A stretch of DNA of 64,000 bases, from contig NW_026947544.1 in NCBI RefSeq assembly GCF_034190915.1, positions 372,001-436,000 on the forward strand, in the 5' to 3' direction. The notes under the pieces were generated by a model. The model saw nothing but the letters and a program-made list of their open reading frames with translations, did not search any database and was not told the DNA's origin. The stretch is from Cavia porcellus (Eukaryota; Chordata; Mammalia; Rodentia; Caviidae). Shown in pieces: positions 21,939-33,645 of the stretch. Every line of letters starts with the position of its first letter. Position 1 is the stretch's first letter. The translations under genes and the position numbers were made by a program.

Positions 21939-23216
21939 ATTTTTAAAAATTTTTATTTAAGGAGAAAAAGAAAAAAAAAACAGAAAAAGAGTACAATTGT
22001 ACAGCATTTCAGAAAAAATTAACAGGAAATCACTAATTAATAGATTACATATTGACATCTTAGAAATAGTTGTCAAGTTACAAAATTAAAGCATATAAAG
22101 TGGACATCCAGTGAGACTGCAAACACTTCTGTTCAATGATCCAACAAAACTCAGTAATATGGTTATCTATCTTACACACTTAACTATATATGCAGTTTTA
22201 TCCTTTAGAGCACTTTCTTTGCCTCTCTTTTGTACAATGACAATGACACATTTTGGGGTTTATTACTCCCACAGTTCTTATTACTTTTTTTTGAAGAGAA
22301 TAAAACCAAATGTGACATACAAAAACAGAGTCAGTCAAATCAAAAGGATGGATATAATATACACTGTAAAAACAAAAATACAAGGTGATCAACATTGGTT
22401 ACCATAATGTCTTTTACTATCTTCAAAAGAATTGCATATATCATCAGTTATAATAAAACTGAACACAACAGTAAAGAACAAAACCAATAAAACCAAAACA
22501 TAGACATTACAGGACCTCAAAAGAAGATAATAGTCAAACCAAAATAGTCAAAATGAATCTAATTGTCATCACAATTGTTGATTATACTCTCAAACTTGGT
22601 AGTATCAAGCAAAACAAGATACAGGAAAATCAGTCAAAACAAGATGGTGAGAGCAATACAGGGTTTCAAATCAAGGTAATACAAAATCAAAGCGGGTTAC
22701 TGTAATGTATCCTGCTATTTTTTAATTTCTCCCTTAATTAAAAAGATTAAAAACAAAAAGTAAATAATAAAAAAGGATATTGAGATAAAGGAGGATATAA
22801 CAACAAAACAATACAGGTCAAAAAATAACCATATAAGCAAAATAATGTTTCACCACCAGATATCCCAACATAAAAATAGTTACCATGGTGTCTCTTTCCT
22901 TGAAATCTTTGTATAACTTCATTTACTGTTGCATCAAACAAATCAAGACAATGTAAAACCATTCAAGAGAATGGTAGTATTACAGGGTATTTAGAACCCA
23001 CTGACAGAAAATGAACAATGGTTTCTGTATAATCTCCTTGTCTATAAAAGTTTTTGTTTATATTATCACATATAATAAAATCCAGTAAGATACAACATGT
23101 TAAGACCATTGGAGACAGAAGAACAAAAGCTTGATGGGACTTCAAATCAAGACGATATTGAATCAGCACTAGCTATTATGTTGTCTTCTTTTCTCCAAAA
23201 TAGCTGTTCCTACCAT
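21939..23216 (-). mobile_element. 3'UTR of the ORF2-less element
   Basis: Closely parallels the minus-strand 3'UTR at 16981-18346 and, inverted, the plus-strand ones at 58226-59632. It contains the tandem modules. It stops abruptly near 23216, where homology to other 3'UTRs ends and ORF1-proximal sequence begins. Confidence 0.85.
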
Positions 23217-23264
23217 CCAACCTTCTCTGTCTCATTTCTGTTGAGCTTTTTATCTGTCGTGTTG

Positions 23265-24317
23265 TCAGTTTGTCTTCTTCATTTCGCTTTCTGCTCCATT
23301 CATTGTGGCCTCTATGCCACTGTTTCTGGAATCTTGGTATTTTTCTTTTTTTAGAATGTCCTGCAATGTTCTCTGTAGAGTTAAATTGGTGGTTGCAAAT
23401 TCCCCTAGTTCCTCTTTATCTTGGAAGCACCTTGTTTTCCATCAATTTCTAGGGACAGTTGTGCAGGATATATCATTCTTGGCTGGAGTTTATTATCTTT
23501 CAATGCTTGAATTATTTCCCCCCACACTCTTTGTGATTTGATGGTTTGTGCCGAGAAGTCTGCTGTAATTCTGATTGGTGTTCCATTGTAAGTGATCTGT
23601 TTCTTGTTTCTGATGGCTTTTAATATTCTGTTCTTATATTGGATTTCTGGAATTTTGATTTATTATATGCCTGGGTGTTGTTCTGTTTGGGTTGTATGTG
23701 GCTGGGGTCCTATATGCCTCATACATCTGAGTATCTTTACCTTTTGCTAACTGAGGGAAATTATCCTGGATTATTTCTGTGAATAGCTTTTGTCATTCAT
23801 TTGTTTGTGTCCCTACTTCTTCTTTTACACTCTTAGGTTATAGATCCTCTTACCATCTTCAAGCCTTTGTATTATTGCTGTTTGTTTTCTGGTTATTTTT
23901 AACAATTTTTTCATTTCATGTTCCCACATTAAAAATCTGTCCTCCAGTTCAGATAATCTATCCTTAGTATCTTTCAAGCTATTAGGCCAGCTTTCAAAAG
24001 AGATTTTAGTTTCCTGGTAATCTCTTTGAACCTGCTTCATGTATTCTATATTTTCTCTATTTTCTCCATCAAACAATTCATCCCTTTTTTTCTGTTCTTC
24101 CATTCCACCATGTTTTTTCTTGGGCAGTGCTTAGCATTTCTCTAACTTCACTTTTGAACTCATCTATGAGGCTCCAGAGATATCGCTTTATGTCTATTGG
24201 TGCCATGTCTGATATTGCATGTTTTCTGTCCTCATTCTTCTATGCATTTATCTTTCCTGGATTAGTGTTCTCAGGGTTGGGGGCCAAGGACCCTTTCTTG
24301 CTGCTCCCTCTTCCCAT
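23265..24317 (-). pseudogene. L1-type ORF1 pseudogene of the ORF2-less element
   Basis: Starts at ATG 24315-24317 (MGRGSSKKG, a basic N-terminus) and ends at TGA 23265-23267. The span of 1053 bp equals that of the intact ORF1 at 28736, although the sequence is clearly another subfamily. The 92-codon open part 23825-24103 has coiled-coil character (RLSELEDRFLMWEHEMKKLL). The C-terminal domain with a Y-P-A-type segment is readable near 23450-23480. There is a TAG at about codon 26 and further stops and frameshifts. The protein would bind RNA if repaired by history; here it is dead. Confidence 0.8.
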
Positions 24318-25081
24318 ACTTTATGTTCCTTCCATATAAGCATATACAGGAGGCCCAGTTTCTTTGTCAGTTAGTTTGTTTGAATTATGCTGGCTAGGTG
24401 TTCCTGCCCACTGCAGTGTACTATGGAGACATAGAACTGAGCAGTTTTTTTAGGCCCACCCCTCGAGGTCAGTCAACCTACTGAAGGCTTCACTGCTAGG
24501 GTGCACTGCCAGGCACTGGGTCCTGGTTTGGGGTAGCCTACTGCATCTTAGTATGGGGCATCACCCTGGCCAAGTGCTCCCCACTAATGCCACTTGAGAG
24601 GAAAATATGCAACTAAAGTCACTGCAGTGTCCTCTTCCAGCTAGTCTGCCCAGTCCCCGAATGTCCTGTTGGAGCCTCCTAGGTTATGGAATGGTCCCAT
24701 TCCTCTCACTCATTGCAGGTCAATGCAGGGTTCCCCACCAGTGCTGCTCTCAACTCCATTTGCCGATTCTCCCTCTCAGAGGTTTTGCATCTCTCTCCCC
24801 GCTGTGCTGATTCAAACGCAGCTGCAGCAGCAGGAAATTCAAATTGCAATTTCCAGAGGTGCAGGTTCCAGCTTCAGTGCTGAGATTTTATTTGTTCCAG
24901 TTATAGCACCAGGATTGCATTTCCAGTTGGTTTTTCTCAGCTTAGTTTGTTCCTTGGTCAGCAGGGTATTTGCCCCTTGCTTAGGACTCCTCACACCACA
25001 CCGTTCCTGGATTCTAAGTTGGCTAACACAGAGAGCCTCCATAGCTGATGTTATCTATCTGCCATCTTCTCCTGGAAGCTC
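24318..25081 (-). promoter_or_regulatory. 5'UTR/promoter of the ORF2-less element
   Basis: 764 bp of GC-richer sequence upstream of ORF1 without visible tandem monomers. On the minus strand the element begins gagcttccaggagaagatgg. The aagatggc at about 25061-25068 resembles the YY1-site position at the very start of L1 5'UTRs. A 149-codon plus-strand frame (24669-25118) is antisense to it and not considered a gene. Confidence 0.65.
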
Positions 25082-25734
25082 AATAATAGAAAATATTAAT
25101 GCTAATTTTAGTGCATGAAAATATTTCCACCAGAAATGCAATTTAATCCCTGCTCAGAACACTGATTTGGAGCACCATAGAGTACATGAGTGGGTAGCAA
25201 TGCTGTCACATGAGGGCTCCCCAGTGTGGAATCATGGGACATTCCCAAGTTCTGAGCTGTGAGTGGTGATCCTTTATCAGTGACTGGACAAGCAGGACTA
25301 AATTTCCAAGTGTATAACAGTGCCTTCTTAGATAAGGAAACATTGGAGATCATCCAGTCACCACAGTATCAACTTGTCATTCAGTTCTAGCAATATTATA
25401 GGTGCTTGTAGAGGAAGTCATATTCAAGGTGGAATTTTATAATCATACAGAAGATACTAGAATTATTAGAGTTCTGATGCCATCTGAGTATTCCACAGAG
25501 AACTAGAGATTTTACATATCTGATGTCTGTGAAATAAATTCTTCTCTGTTTGAAAAGATCAAGAATCAGTTGCTACAGCCAAGAAGTTATTGATGTGGCT
25601 GAGATATTCTGTGAAAGGATTAAAGGAAAGGAATTGGGCAAGAATAATCCAATAGAGAAGACTGTAAAAAGAATGCATAAAGATTATCACACTGAAAGCA
25701 CTTGATCTAAGAAACAGTGATGGTACTTGCTTAC

Positions 25735-25930
25735 TTATTTTCTCTGGTTGCTGAAACAAAAGTCTCAATGGAAAAACTAAGGAATGAAAGACTTATTTAG
25801 CTCATAGTTTGTGGATATTTTGGACCTATAGTCAGCTGGATCCAAGCTATGTGGGCAAGGCACAGGGCACCACTTCATTGCGGCAGAAGTCAGCAAAAGC
25901 AGTAAGAACTAAAAGGTAAAAATGAAATCC
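25735..25930 (+). mobile_element. Possible URR1-like hAT MITE
   Basis: Begins tttctctggttgctgaaaca and continues with a ttatttagctcatagtttg block, then a gggcaaggca...cattgcggcag block. This layout resembles rodent URR1-type non-autonomous hAT elements from memory. Terminal inverted repeats and an 8-bp TSD could not be defined. Confidence 0.4.
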
Positions 25931-26923
25931 TCTGTTCTTCCACTATATTGTAAGCAAGCCATCCCTCTGCTGAGTCAGATGTAGCATTTAATACATCTGA
26001 CTGTCTTTCTTTTGCACAGCATGAAGGTATTTACAGCATGTGGACACTGATTTAAACTTCTAAGCTTTTCAAGTTGACTCAGAGTATCAATGATAACAAT
26101 CTACTCTTTGTCACTTTGGCAGCTGGACACATTTCTCTAAACACTTTCCTTAACAATGACTTGCTTATTCTTACTACATCACAACTTGAACATTAAAAAT
26201 GGATTTTAAATTCCTTAAGAGCCAGTATTAGGTCAATCAACCTTATATTATATTAGAAACATTATATTTTGTTTCTGAGCCCCAAAGACTCTTTTACAAT
26301 CCTTTATACAAAAGGAATTTAATTCACTTAAAGAGATGTTACTGTGCTAACCATGTTTGCATTGCTGAAATGTCTAAGCTCCTATCTTTCTTCCGAGATT
26401 TAAGGCAAACATTCACATTTAAACACCTATAGAAATGAAAACAAAATTAAACACTTCCAATATACAGTAGCAAAAGATACACATTTTCATTCCAAATGTT
26501 ACCAACAAAGGAATACAAAGGACTAGGGCAAAAGCAGGTCCAAACCCAGTAGGTAAAACATAAAGTGCTGTTTCCAAAACCAACATCTGAAGCATAGCAA
26601 AATGTAAATTACAAACAATTTGCATGACGACAGGCCAACTTTGCTCTTAGACCAGCTTTGTACTCTCCTTAAAGATTTCCACAGATTATCCAAGTTCCTG
26701 GTTTTTCAAAACTTCTGGGATTCCAGGACATACTCAGTTACATATTCCCAGCTTCACAGAGTGCTCACATACTGGCTACCCTTCCAGGCCTTAAGAAACT
26801 GAAGTAGAAGGCTTTGTATCTCTATAAGTCTTGCACTGGGGTTGTACTTAATACCAGTATCAAGTGATTGTGCTGAGGTCCACTGACAGGTTGAGCAGTA
26901 TACAGGTTTTCCTCTGTGTTGGC

Positions 26924-26978
26924 TATAGTGGTCAAGTGCCTGGATCTGTATATAGTGGTCAAGTGCCTGTCTATTCTG
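26924..26978. repeat. 27-bp imperfect tandem duplication
   Basis: The 19-bp word tatagtggtcaagtgcctg occurs at 26924 and 26951. On the minus strand it falls in a 120-codon frame as two QALDHY..Q units, a 9-residue in-frame repeat. Confidence 0.8.
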
Positions 26979-27654
26979 TATATTGAGGTATGAATTTTCT
27001 GTGTTGCCACCGTTCTGGAACACGATGCTCTGTGTCTTTATCCTTGAAAGAGACCCTATCAGTTTTTCAGTTTTGAGGCTGCAAATGCTGAACACTTGCT
27101 GCTTCTTGTGATACATAGGTCCATGTTTTCTATTCTCCAGTTTCTTCTCAGCTCTAACTTCATAATCAACAATTACAATGGAATTTCATTTCAGACCAAG
27201 TTTGCACTGATGAAAATCACTTTTTGGTTTGTTTACTTTTCATTTGCAACATAAATCTGCCTAAATGTGTCAACAAAAGCCATGCTACAGCTGTAACTTT
27301 CAATTACATTGATGTTTGTTATGCCAGTTGATATAGTTTAACACATTTAATCTTAGTCTCTGAAAAATCCTTTGGACATGAGCAAAATACAGACAATAAA
27401 ATATACATCATCTGGAGATCAGTACTCAGTGTCTGGTCATAGCTGGCCATTAGCAGCAGAATTTCTATCAGACTTCTGCTGTTCTGAAAACTTAGTCGTT
27501 TTACCAGAACAGAAGAGTCTAAGGTATTCCACTTTTGTTCTTTGAGGAAAAAGTTCCAATGCTTTCCTAAATCTTACCAGAAGCCACTCCCAGTGACCTT
27601 GAAATGCATGGCCTGGTAAAGCCACAGCAATGACTCCATTCCTGGTTTTAAAAA

Positions 27655-27745
27655 AATTCTGTTTTAGTTACTTTTCCCTGCTTGCTGAGACAAAATAGCT
27701 CAGACCCAAAATTAAGGGAAAGGAGGCTTATTTAGTCATTTATGC
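27655..27745 (+). mobile_element. Possible second URR1-like fragment
   Basis: The segment gttacttttccctgcttgct followed by gagacaaaat and ggcttatttagtc resembles the start of the element at 25735 and the URR1 type. It is truncated after about 90 bp. Confidence 0.4.
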
Positions 27746-27960
27746 TAAAAACTTAAACAAGTTATATAAATATTATCAGAATATATTGCATTAAAACAAA
27801 ACTCAAAGACAAAGGAAACAAAAAAATGTGCTAACACATGAAAATTTCAACTATTATCATATGTAATCAATAGAACTTTGGAAAACTAATGTATTTCTTA
27901 CAGTCAACTGATTATGATGGTCTAGTTTAGGATGTTGTATTCCTCTGTAGCATCTTAATT

Positions 27961-28096
27961 TGATAAATTCCAACAAATGAAAACAGACTGAACACAGATA
28001 CATTTTCTGGTGACTCACATCAAGACCGAGAAAACAAAAACAACTTCATTCTAAAAGTTAAACAGGAAAGAAATTTCCTAAAAATTAGAGCAGAAA
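27961..28096 (+). mobile_element. Old L1 ORF2 fragment that received L1-2 (left part)
   Basis: The last about 60 bp before L1-2 read as LKVKQERNFLKIRAEI, similar to the helical linker between endonuclease and RT in ORF2 (compare 30820-30870). The frame continues at 34843 after the TSD as IRAEIIETK. This suggests L1-2 landed in an older L1. The fragment is short. Confidence 0.5.
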
Positions 28097-28735
28097 CTGC
28101 AGAGGAGGAGCTGGGCAGATCTGGGGTGCCCTCACTGGCCTCTCTGCGTGTCTGGAGGACTCTGGATTTCTGCGCCCAGACTGCTGGAGTTCCCTCAGGC
28201 TTCCAGGTGCAGTGAAGGAGAGAGGTGGGTTTGAGGCTTCCACATCAGCCTCCCCATTCCCGGCTTCATTTGGAGACCTGCTGAGCTCCCCATAGGTGGG
28301 CTGGCCCACACTACCAGCCTAGCCCAGCCTGTTTAGCTGCCACGCCTGGCCATAGGTCTGCAGAGGAGGAGCTGGGCAGATCTGGGGTGCCCTCACCGGC
28401 CTCTTAGCGTGTCTGGAGGACTCTGGATATCTCTGCAACCAGGGAGGGTCCACAGGTTCCTGAAGCACTGCGGCCTGTGGTGAGTACCCTATCCCGGCTG
28501 CGATTGAAGAACTGTGGAGCTTCCAAGGGGCAGGTGGGCGCACAGTGTCCCTGAGGCCCAGCTTGTCTGGAACTGCGGAGTTCTGAGCAGGCAGAAGAGG
28601 GCTACTGGTTCTGTAGGCCTAATGGCTTGGAGTAGCGTGGCGCCAGAGTCCCAGGAGCTCCAAACATAGAAGGGGATTTTCAACAGATCCTGAGGAAGCT
28701 TTCAAATAACACTTGAAACACAGAAATATAGGAAA
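28097..28735 (+). promoter_or_regulatory. L1-2 5'UTR: 260-bp monomers and tether
   Basis: Starts within a monomer. The gatctggggtgcc landmark recurs at 28118 and 28379 (261 bp). The second unit is cut short and fused to the unique tether (about 28440-28735) that also precedes ORF1 in L1-1. GC-rich and probably an internal pol II promoter, by family analogy. Confidence 0.85.
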
Positions 28736-29788
28736 ATGACAAAACGAAAGACCAAATTACAACCTCAAACCTCCAGCCCATCTCAAGAAACCCTAGGAGC
28801 GATATATATAGAAGAAAATATATCCCATTCACCTCATATATCGGACACAATAGCCACTGAAATTGACAAGCAACTCCAGGAAGCTTTAAAGAAATTCAAA
28901 CTCGAAATAATCTCCCAGATAAAAGAAGAAATGATAAAAGAAATGAAAGAGATTCTAAATATATCTAAAGAAAACACAGATAAAAAATTGGAGGAACTAA
29001 ACAAAAAGATAGAATCCCTAGACGAGCAATATAAGAAACAAACAGAATACATAATGCAGATGCACAGAGATATACAGGAAATAAAAAACTCCACTGAAAG
29101 TTGTAAAAACCGCCTTAATGAAAGTGAAGATCGAATTTCAGACCTTGAAGACAGGATTGCAGCTAGTGAACAGGAAAGGAAAGATCTTTTGAAAATAACA
29201 AGGAACCAGGAAACAACAATTCAACAACTGCAAGACGATGCAAAGAAGAATAACATAAGAATGATAGGGATTAATGAAAGAGAGGGAGACAACATGAAGG
29301 ATGTCAGGAGGATATTTAGAGAAGTAATAGCTGAAAATTTCCCAAGCATGAGATCAGAAACTGACATCAGGATCAGTGAAGCATATAGAACTTCAAACAG
29401 TCATAACCAAAATAAAACTACACCCAGACATATAATAGTCACCATCCCAGAAATCCAACACAAGAATAGATTATTAAAAGCTGTCAGAGAGAAAAGACAA
29501 ATCACTTATAAAGGAAAACCTATCAGAATCACAGCAGACTTCTCAGCACAAACGATAAAGTCAAGAAGAGCATGGAGTGAAGTATTCCACATCCTAAAGC
29601 AAAATGATTTCCAACCAAGATTGATATATCCTGCAAAACTATCATTCAAAATAGATGGTGCAATACGATACTTCCATGACAAAGAACAGCTGAAGAACTT
29701 CATGAACACCAAACCAACCTTGCAAAAAATATTGAAAGACACCTTAGATACACAAAGGAAAAAACCACTAAGCAAAGCAAATAATTAA
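28736..29788 (+). CDS. L1 ORF1 protein, intact, 350 aa
   Basis: Complete frame from ATG 28736 to TAA 29786-29788. ORF1p coats L1 RNA as a trimer and acts as a nucleic-acid chaperone in the L1 RNP. Residues about 1-35 are basic and Ser/Thr-rich; 40-155 form a long coiled coil (heptads around LEELNKKIESLDEQYKK and SEDRISDLEDRI). About 165-265 is the RRM-like domain (NNIRMIGINERE); about 265-335 is the C-terminal domain with KRQITYKGKPIRITADFSA and a QPRLIYPAKLSFKIDG segment. Length fits mammalian ORF1p (roughly 340-370 aa). The ATG is the first in the frame and is conserved in L1-1. ORF2 follows 19 bp later. Whether it is expressed cannot be seen. Confidence 0.95.
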   Translation: MTKRKTKLQPQTSSPSQETLGAIYIEENISHSPHISDTIATEIDKQLQEALKKFKLEIISQIKEEMIKEMKEILNISKENTDKKLEELNKKIESLDEQYKKQTEYIMQMHRDIQEIKNSTESCKNRLNESEDRISDLEDRIAASEQERKDLLKITRNQETTIQQLQDDAKKNNIRMIGINEREGDNMKDVRRIFREVIAENFPSMRSETDIRISEAYRTSNSHNQNKTTPRHIIVTIPEIQHKNRLLKAVREKRQITYKGKPIRITADFSAQTIKSRRAWSEVFHILKQNDFQPRLIYPAKLSFKIDGAIRYFHDKEQLKNFMNTKPTLQKILKDTLDTQRKKPLSKANN

Positions 29789-29807
29789 ACAGAACCGAAA
29801 GATAAAG

Positions 29808-32800
29808 ATGCAACAACAGAGAGATAACATTCCTACAATTAACCAGCATTTAACAGTAATAACCATTAATGTAAATGGTCTCAATGCACCAATCAAAAGA
29901 AACAGAATAGCAGAATGGATCAAGAAACAAAATCCAACCATATGCTGTTTACAGGAAACCCATCTAACCCAGAAAGATACTCACAGACTGAAAGTCAAAG
30001 GATGGAAAACAATTCTTCATGCATCAGGAATCCAAAAAAAGGCAGGAGTAGCCATTCTGTTTGCAGACAACGTGAACTTTAAACCAACAATGACCATAAA
30101 GGACAAAGAAGGTCACTACATACTCGTAAGGGGAAAACTCCAAGAGGAAGAGATAACTATCTTAAATATATACGCACCAAACTCCAGAGCACCCAGTTAT
30201 ATAAAACAATTATTAACAGAAATGAAAACTCAAATTATCAGTAACACAATTGTAACAGGAGACCTTAATACACCACTGACACCAAGGGACAGATCAACCA
30301 GACAGAAAATGAGCAAAGAAATAACAGAACTGAATCACACCTGTGAACAAATGGGTTTGATAGTCATATACAGAATGTTCCACCCAACAACATCAGAATA
30401 CACATTCTTCTCAGCAGTACATGGATCATTTTCTAAAATAGACCATATATTAGCTCACAGAACATATTTAAGCAAATGCAAAAGAGTTGAAATCATCCCT
30501 TGCATATGATCGGATCATAGCGCTCTGAAATTAGAAATTAATGACAAAGGATACTGCAAAAATTCCGCAAACACATGGAAACTAAATAACACACTCTTGA
30601 GTAATCAGTGGGTCACAGAAGAAATTAAAGAAGAAATTAAACAATACCTAAAAGAAAATGAAAATGCAGATACAACTTACCGGAATCTGTGGGATGCAAT
30701 GAAAGCCGTCCTGAGAGCAAAATTTATTGCACTGAGTTCCCACATCAGGAAAACAGAACGAATACAAATAAATAACTTGATGCTACACCTCAAACAGCTA
30801 GAAAAAGAAGAGCAAGTCAAGCCCAAAGCCAAAAGAAGAGAGGAAATTATAAAAATCAGAGCAGAAATCAATGCAATAGAGACTAAGAAAACAATCCAAA
30901 GAATCAACGAATCAAAGAGTTGGTTCTTTGAAAGAATAAATAAAATCGATAAGCCCCTACCCAACCTTATTAAAAAAAGGAAAGAAAAAGCTCAAATTCA
31001 TGCAATAAGAAATGAAAAAGGAGAAATCACTACAGACCCAATAGAAATACAGAGGATCATCAACACCTATTTCGAAAACCTCTACTCTCAAAAGTTTGAT
31101 AACACAGAAGAAATAGACAGATTCTTAGAAGCATATGAAGTACCAAAGCTAGATCAAGAGGATATAAAACTGTTGAATAACCCATTCTCTGCTAATGAAA
31201 TTGAGAATGTAATTGGGTCCTTGCCCACCAAGAAGAGCCCAGGCCCAGATGGATTCACTGCAGAATTCTACAAGAAATATAAAGAAGACCTAATGCCGAC
31301 ACTCCTCAAACTATTCAATGAAATTGAAAGGGAAGCAATCCTTCCTAAGTCATTCCTGGAAGCAAATATTACTCTAGTACCAAAACCTGAGAAAGACCCA
31401 ACTATAAAAGAGAACTATAGACTGATCTCCCTAATGAACACAGATGCAAAAATCCTCAATAAAATATTGGCAAATAGGATCCAGCAAATCATCAAGAAGA
31501 TTATACACCATGACCAGGTGGGATTCATCCCAGGAATGCAAGGATGGTTCAACATACGCAAATCAATAAATGTAATCCACCATATCAATAAAGCCAAAAA
31601 TAAGAATCACATGATCATCTCTATAGATGCAGAAAAAGCCTTCGATAAGGTCCAACACTTATTCATGATAAGAACTTTACAGAAAATTGGAATAAATGGT
31701 CTTTACCTCAATATAATAAAGGCCATTTATGACAAACCAACAGCCAGCATCATACTAAATGGCCAAAAATTGAAAGCCTTTACTTTAAAATCGGGTACAA
31801 GACAAGGATGTCCTTTATCACCACTCCTATTTAATATAGTACTGGAAGTACTAGCCAGAGCAATTAGGCAAGAAAGAGAAATAAAAGGGGTAAAGATAGG
31901 AAAAGAAGAAGTTAAATTATCATTGTTTGCAGATGACATGATACTCTACATAGAAGACCCCCTAAACTCCATTGAAATACTCTTAGATACAATAAATAAA
32001 TTCAGTAATGTGGCTGGATACAAAATCAATACTCAGAAATCAATAGCATTCCTCTACACGAACAACAAAATTACAGAGAGGGAAATAAGAGAAACTGGAC
32101 TATTCACATTAGCAAGCAAAAAAAATGAAATATTTAGGAATTACTCTTACGAAAGAAGTGAAAGACTTATACAGTGAAAATTATAATACACTGAAAAAGG
32201 AAATTGAAGATGATCTCAGAAAATGGAAAGACATCCCTTGCTCATGGATAGGAAGAACAAACATTGTGAAGATGGCCATTCTCCCAAAACTGTTATACAG
32301 ATTCAATGCAATCCCAATAGAAATACCATCAACATACCTTATAGATCTAGAGAAATAAATCCTAAATTTCATCTGGAACCAGAAGAGACCTAGAATCGCA
32401 AAGGCAATTCTAAGCAGCAAAGACAAAGCAGGAGGCATCACAATCCCTGACTTGAAGTTATACTACAAAGCAACAGTAGTAAAATCAACATGGTATTGGA
32501 ATCAAAACAGAGCTGAAGATCAGTGGAATAGATTAGAAGATACAACCACAACTACGAACACACTCAACCACCTTATTTTTGATAAAGGAGCCAAGCAGGT
32601 TCACTGGAAGAACAACAGTCTCTTTAATAAATGGTGCTGGAAAAACTGGCTCTCCATTTGCCGAAAACTAAAGCTAGACCCATGTCTATCACCATGTACT
32701 AAATTAAAATCTAAATGGGTCAAAGATCTGAATATTAAAACAGAAACACTAAATCTATTGGAAGACAAAATAGGTAGAAACCTTGGAGACATAGGAGTAG

Positions 32801-33645
32801 GTAGAGAATTCATGAACAGGACTCAAACCGCACGGGAAATACTTCCCAGAATCAATAACTGGGACCACTTCTTATTAAAAAGTTTCTGCATGTCAAAAGA
32901 AATCTCCAGCATAGTGAAAAAAAAACCCACAAATTGGGAAAAGATTTTAGTGAACTCTCTCTCAGACAAGGGCCTCTTGTCTAAAACATACAAAGAATTA
33001 AAGAAACTCAGACCTCCGAAATTCAAAGATCCAATCCAAAAATGGGCATCTGAGATGAATATGCAATTCTCAGATGAAGAAATGCAAATGGCAAATAAAT
33101 ACATGAAAAAATGCTCATCATCATTGGTCATTAGAGAAATGCAAATTAAAACCACACTGAGATACCATCTCACTCCTGAAAGAATGGCCAGGATCAAGAA
33201 AACCAACAACAAATGCTGGAGAGGCTGTGGGGAAAAAGGAACTCTCCTGCACTGCTGGTGGGAGTGTAGACTGGAACAGCCTTTGTGGAGATCTGTCTGG
33301 AGATTTCTCAAAAAGTTGGGACTGGAAATCCCATTTATTCCAGCTATTCCACTTCTAGGCATATTCCCAGAAGAACTGAAAGCATCATACCACAGTGATA
33401 TATGTGCACCTATGTTTATAGCAGCACAATTTGTAATCGCCAGATCTTGGAAACAACCCAAGTGCCCATCAACTGAGGAATGGATAAAAAAGTTGTGGTA
33501 TTTCTATACAATGGAGTATTATTCAGTTATAAAGAAGGATCACATTGAGATATTTATCAATAAATGGGCGCAGCTTGAGACCATACTCATAAGTGAAATA
33601 AATCAATCTCGCATGTGTGAATACCGAATAGTTTCCCTAATGTAA
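29808..33645 (+). pseudogene. L1-2 ORF2 (endonuclease/RT) with three lesions
   Basis: Spans 1278 codons if the one extra base is ignored, the usual mammalian ORF2p length. Endonuclease: INVNGLN near the start, LQETH, and a S-D-H motif. RT: FADD at 31926-31937. C-terminal zinc-like motif CX3CX7HX4C at 33214-33267. Breaks: TGA at 30507-30509, directly before the S-D-H of the endonuclease; one extra A in an A-run near 32115-32122 (frameshift); TAA at 32356-32358. Open blocks are 29808-30509, 30597-32177, 32125-32358 and 32452-33645. ORF2p nicks target DNA and copies L1 RNA from the nick. This copy would need all three changes undone, so it is not active itself. Confidence 0.94.

Larger units (their letters stand above)
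21939..25081 (-). mobile_element. ORF2-less half-L1-like element with 12-bp TSD
   Basis: A 3.14-kb minus-strand unit: L1 5'UTR (25081-24318), ORF1 (24317-23265) and, about 50 bp later, L1 3'UTR (23216-21939), with no ORF2. The 12-bp repeat AATAATAGAAAA flanks it at 21927-21938 and 25082-25093. The TSD at the outer ends shows that 5' and 3' parts inserted as one unit. Half-L1 (HAL1) elements have this ORF1-only layout. The alternative is an L1 that lost ORF2 after insertion. Confidence 0.85.
25094..27960. other. Largely unassigned sequence with weak repeat remnants
   Basis: No intact gene. The blocks 25735-25930 and 27655-27745 are treated separately. The minus strand between about 27625 and 26400 has modest frames (26754-27116, 120 codons; 27437-27625, 62 codons) that could be a decayed cDNA or UTR, but no family could be named. 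A 27-bp tandem repeat sits at 26924-26978. Confidence 0.35.

Noticed and set aside
24669..25118. 149-codon plus-strand ORF
   Set aside because: Antisense to the 5'UTR of the minus-strand ORF2-less element, with no motif, and it crosses the element boundary and TSD.
32823..33461. 212-codon minus-strand ORF
   Set aside because: Exact shadow of L1-2 ORF2. The same kind of antisense frame appears in every L1 copy, and its sequence follows from ORF2 codon use.
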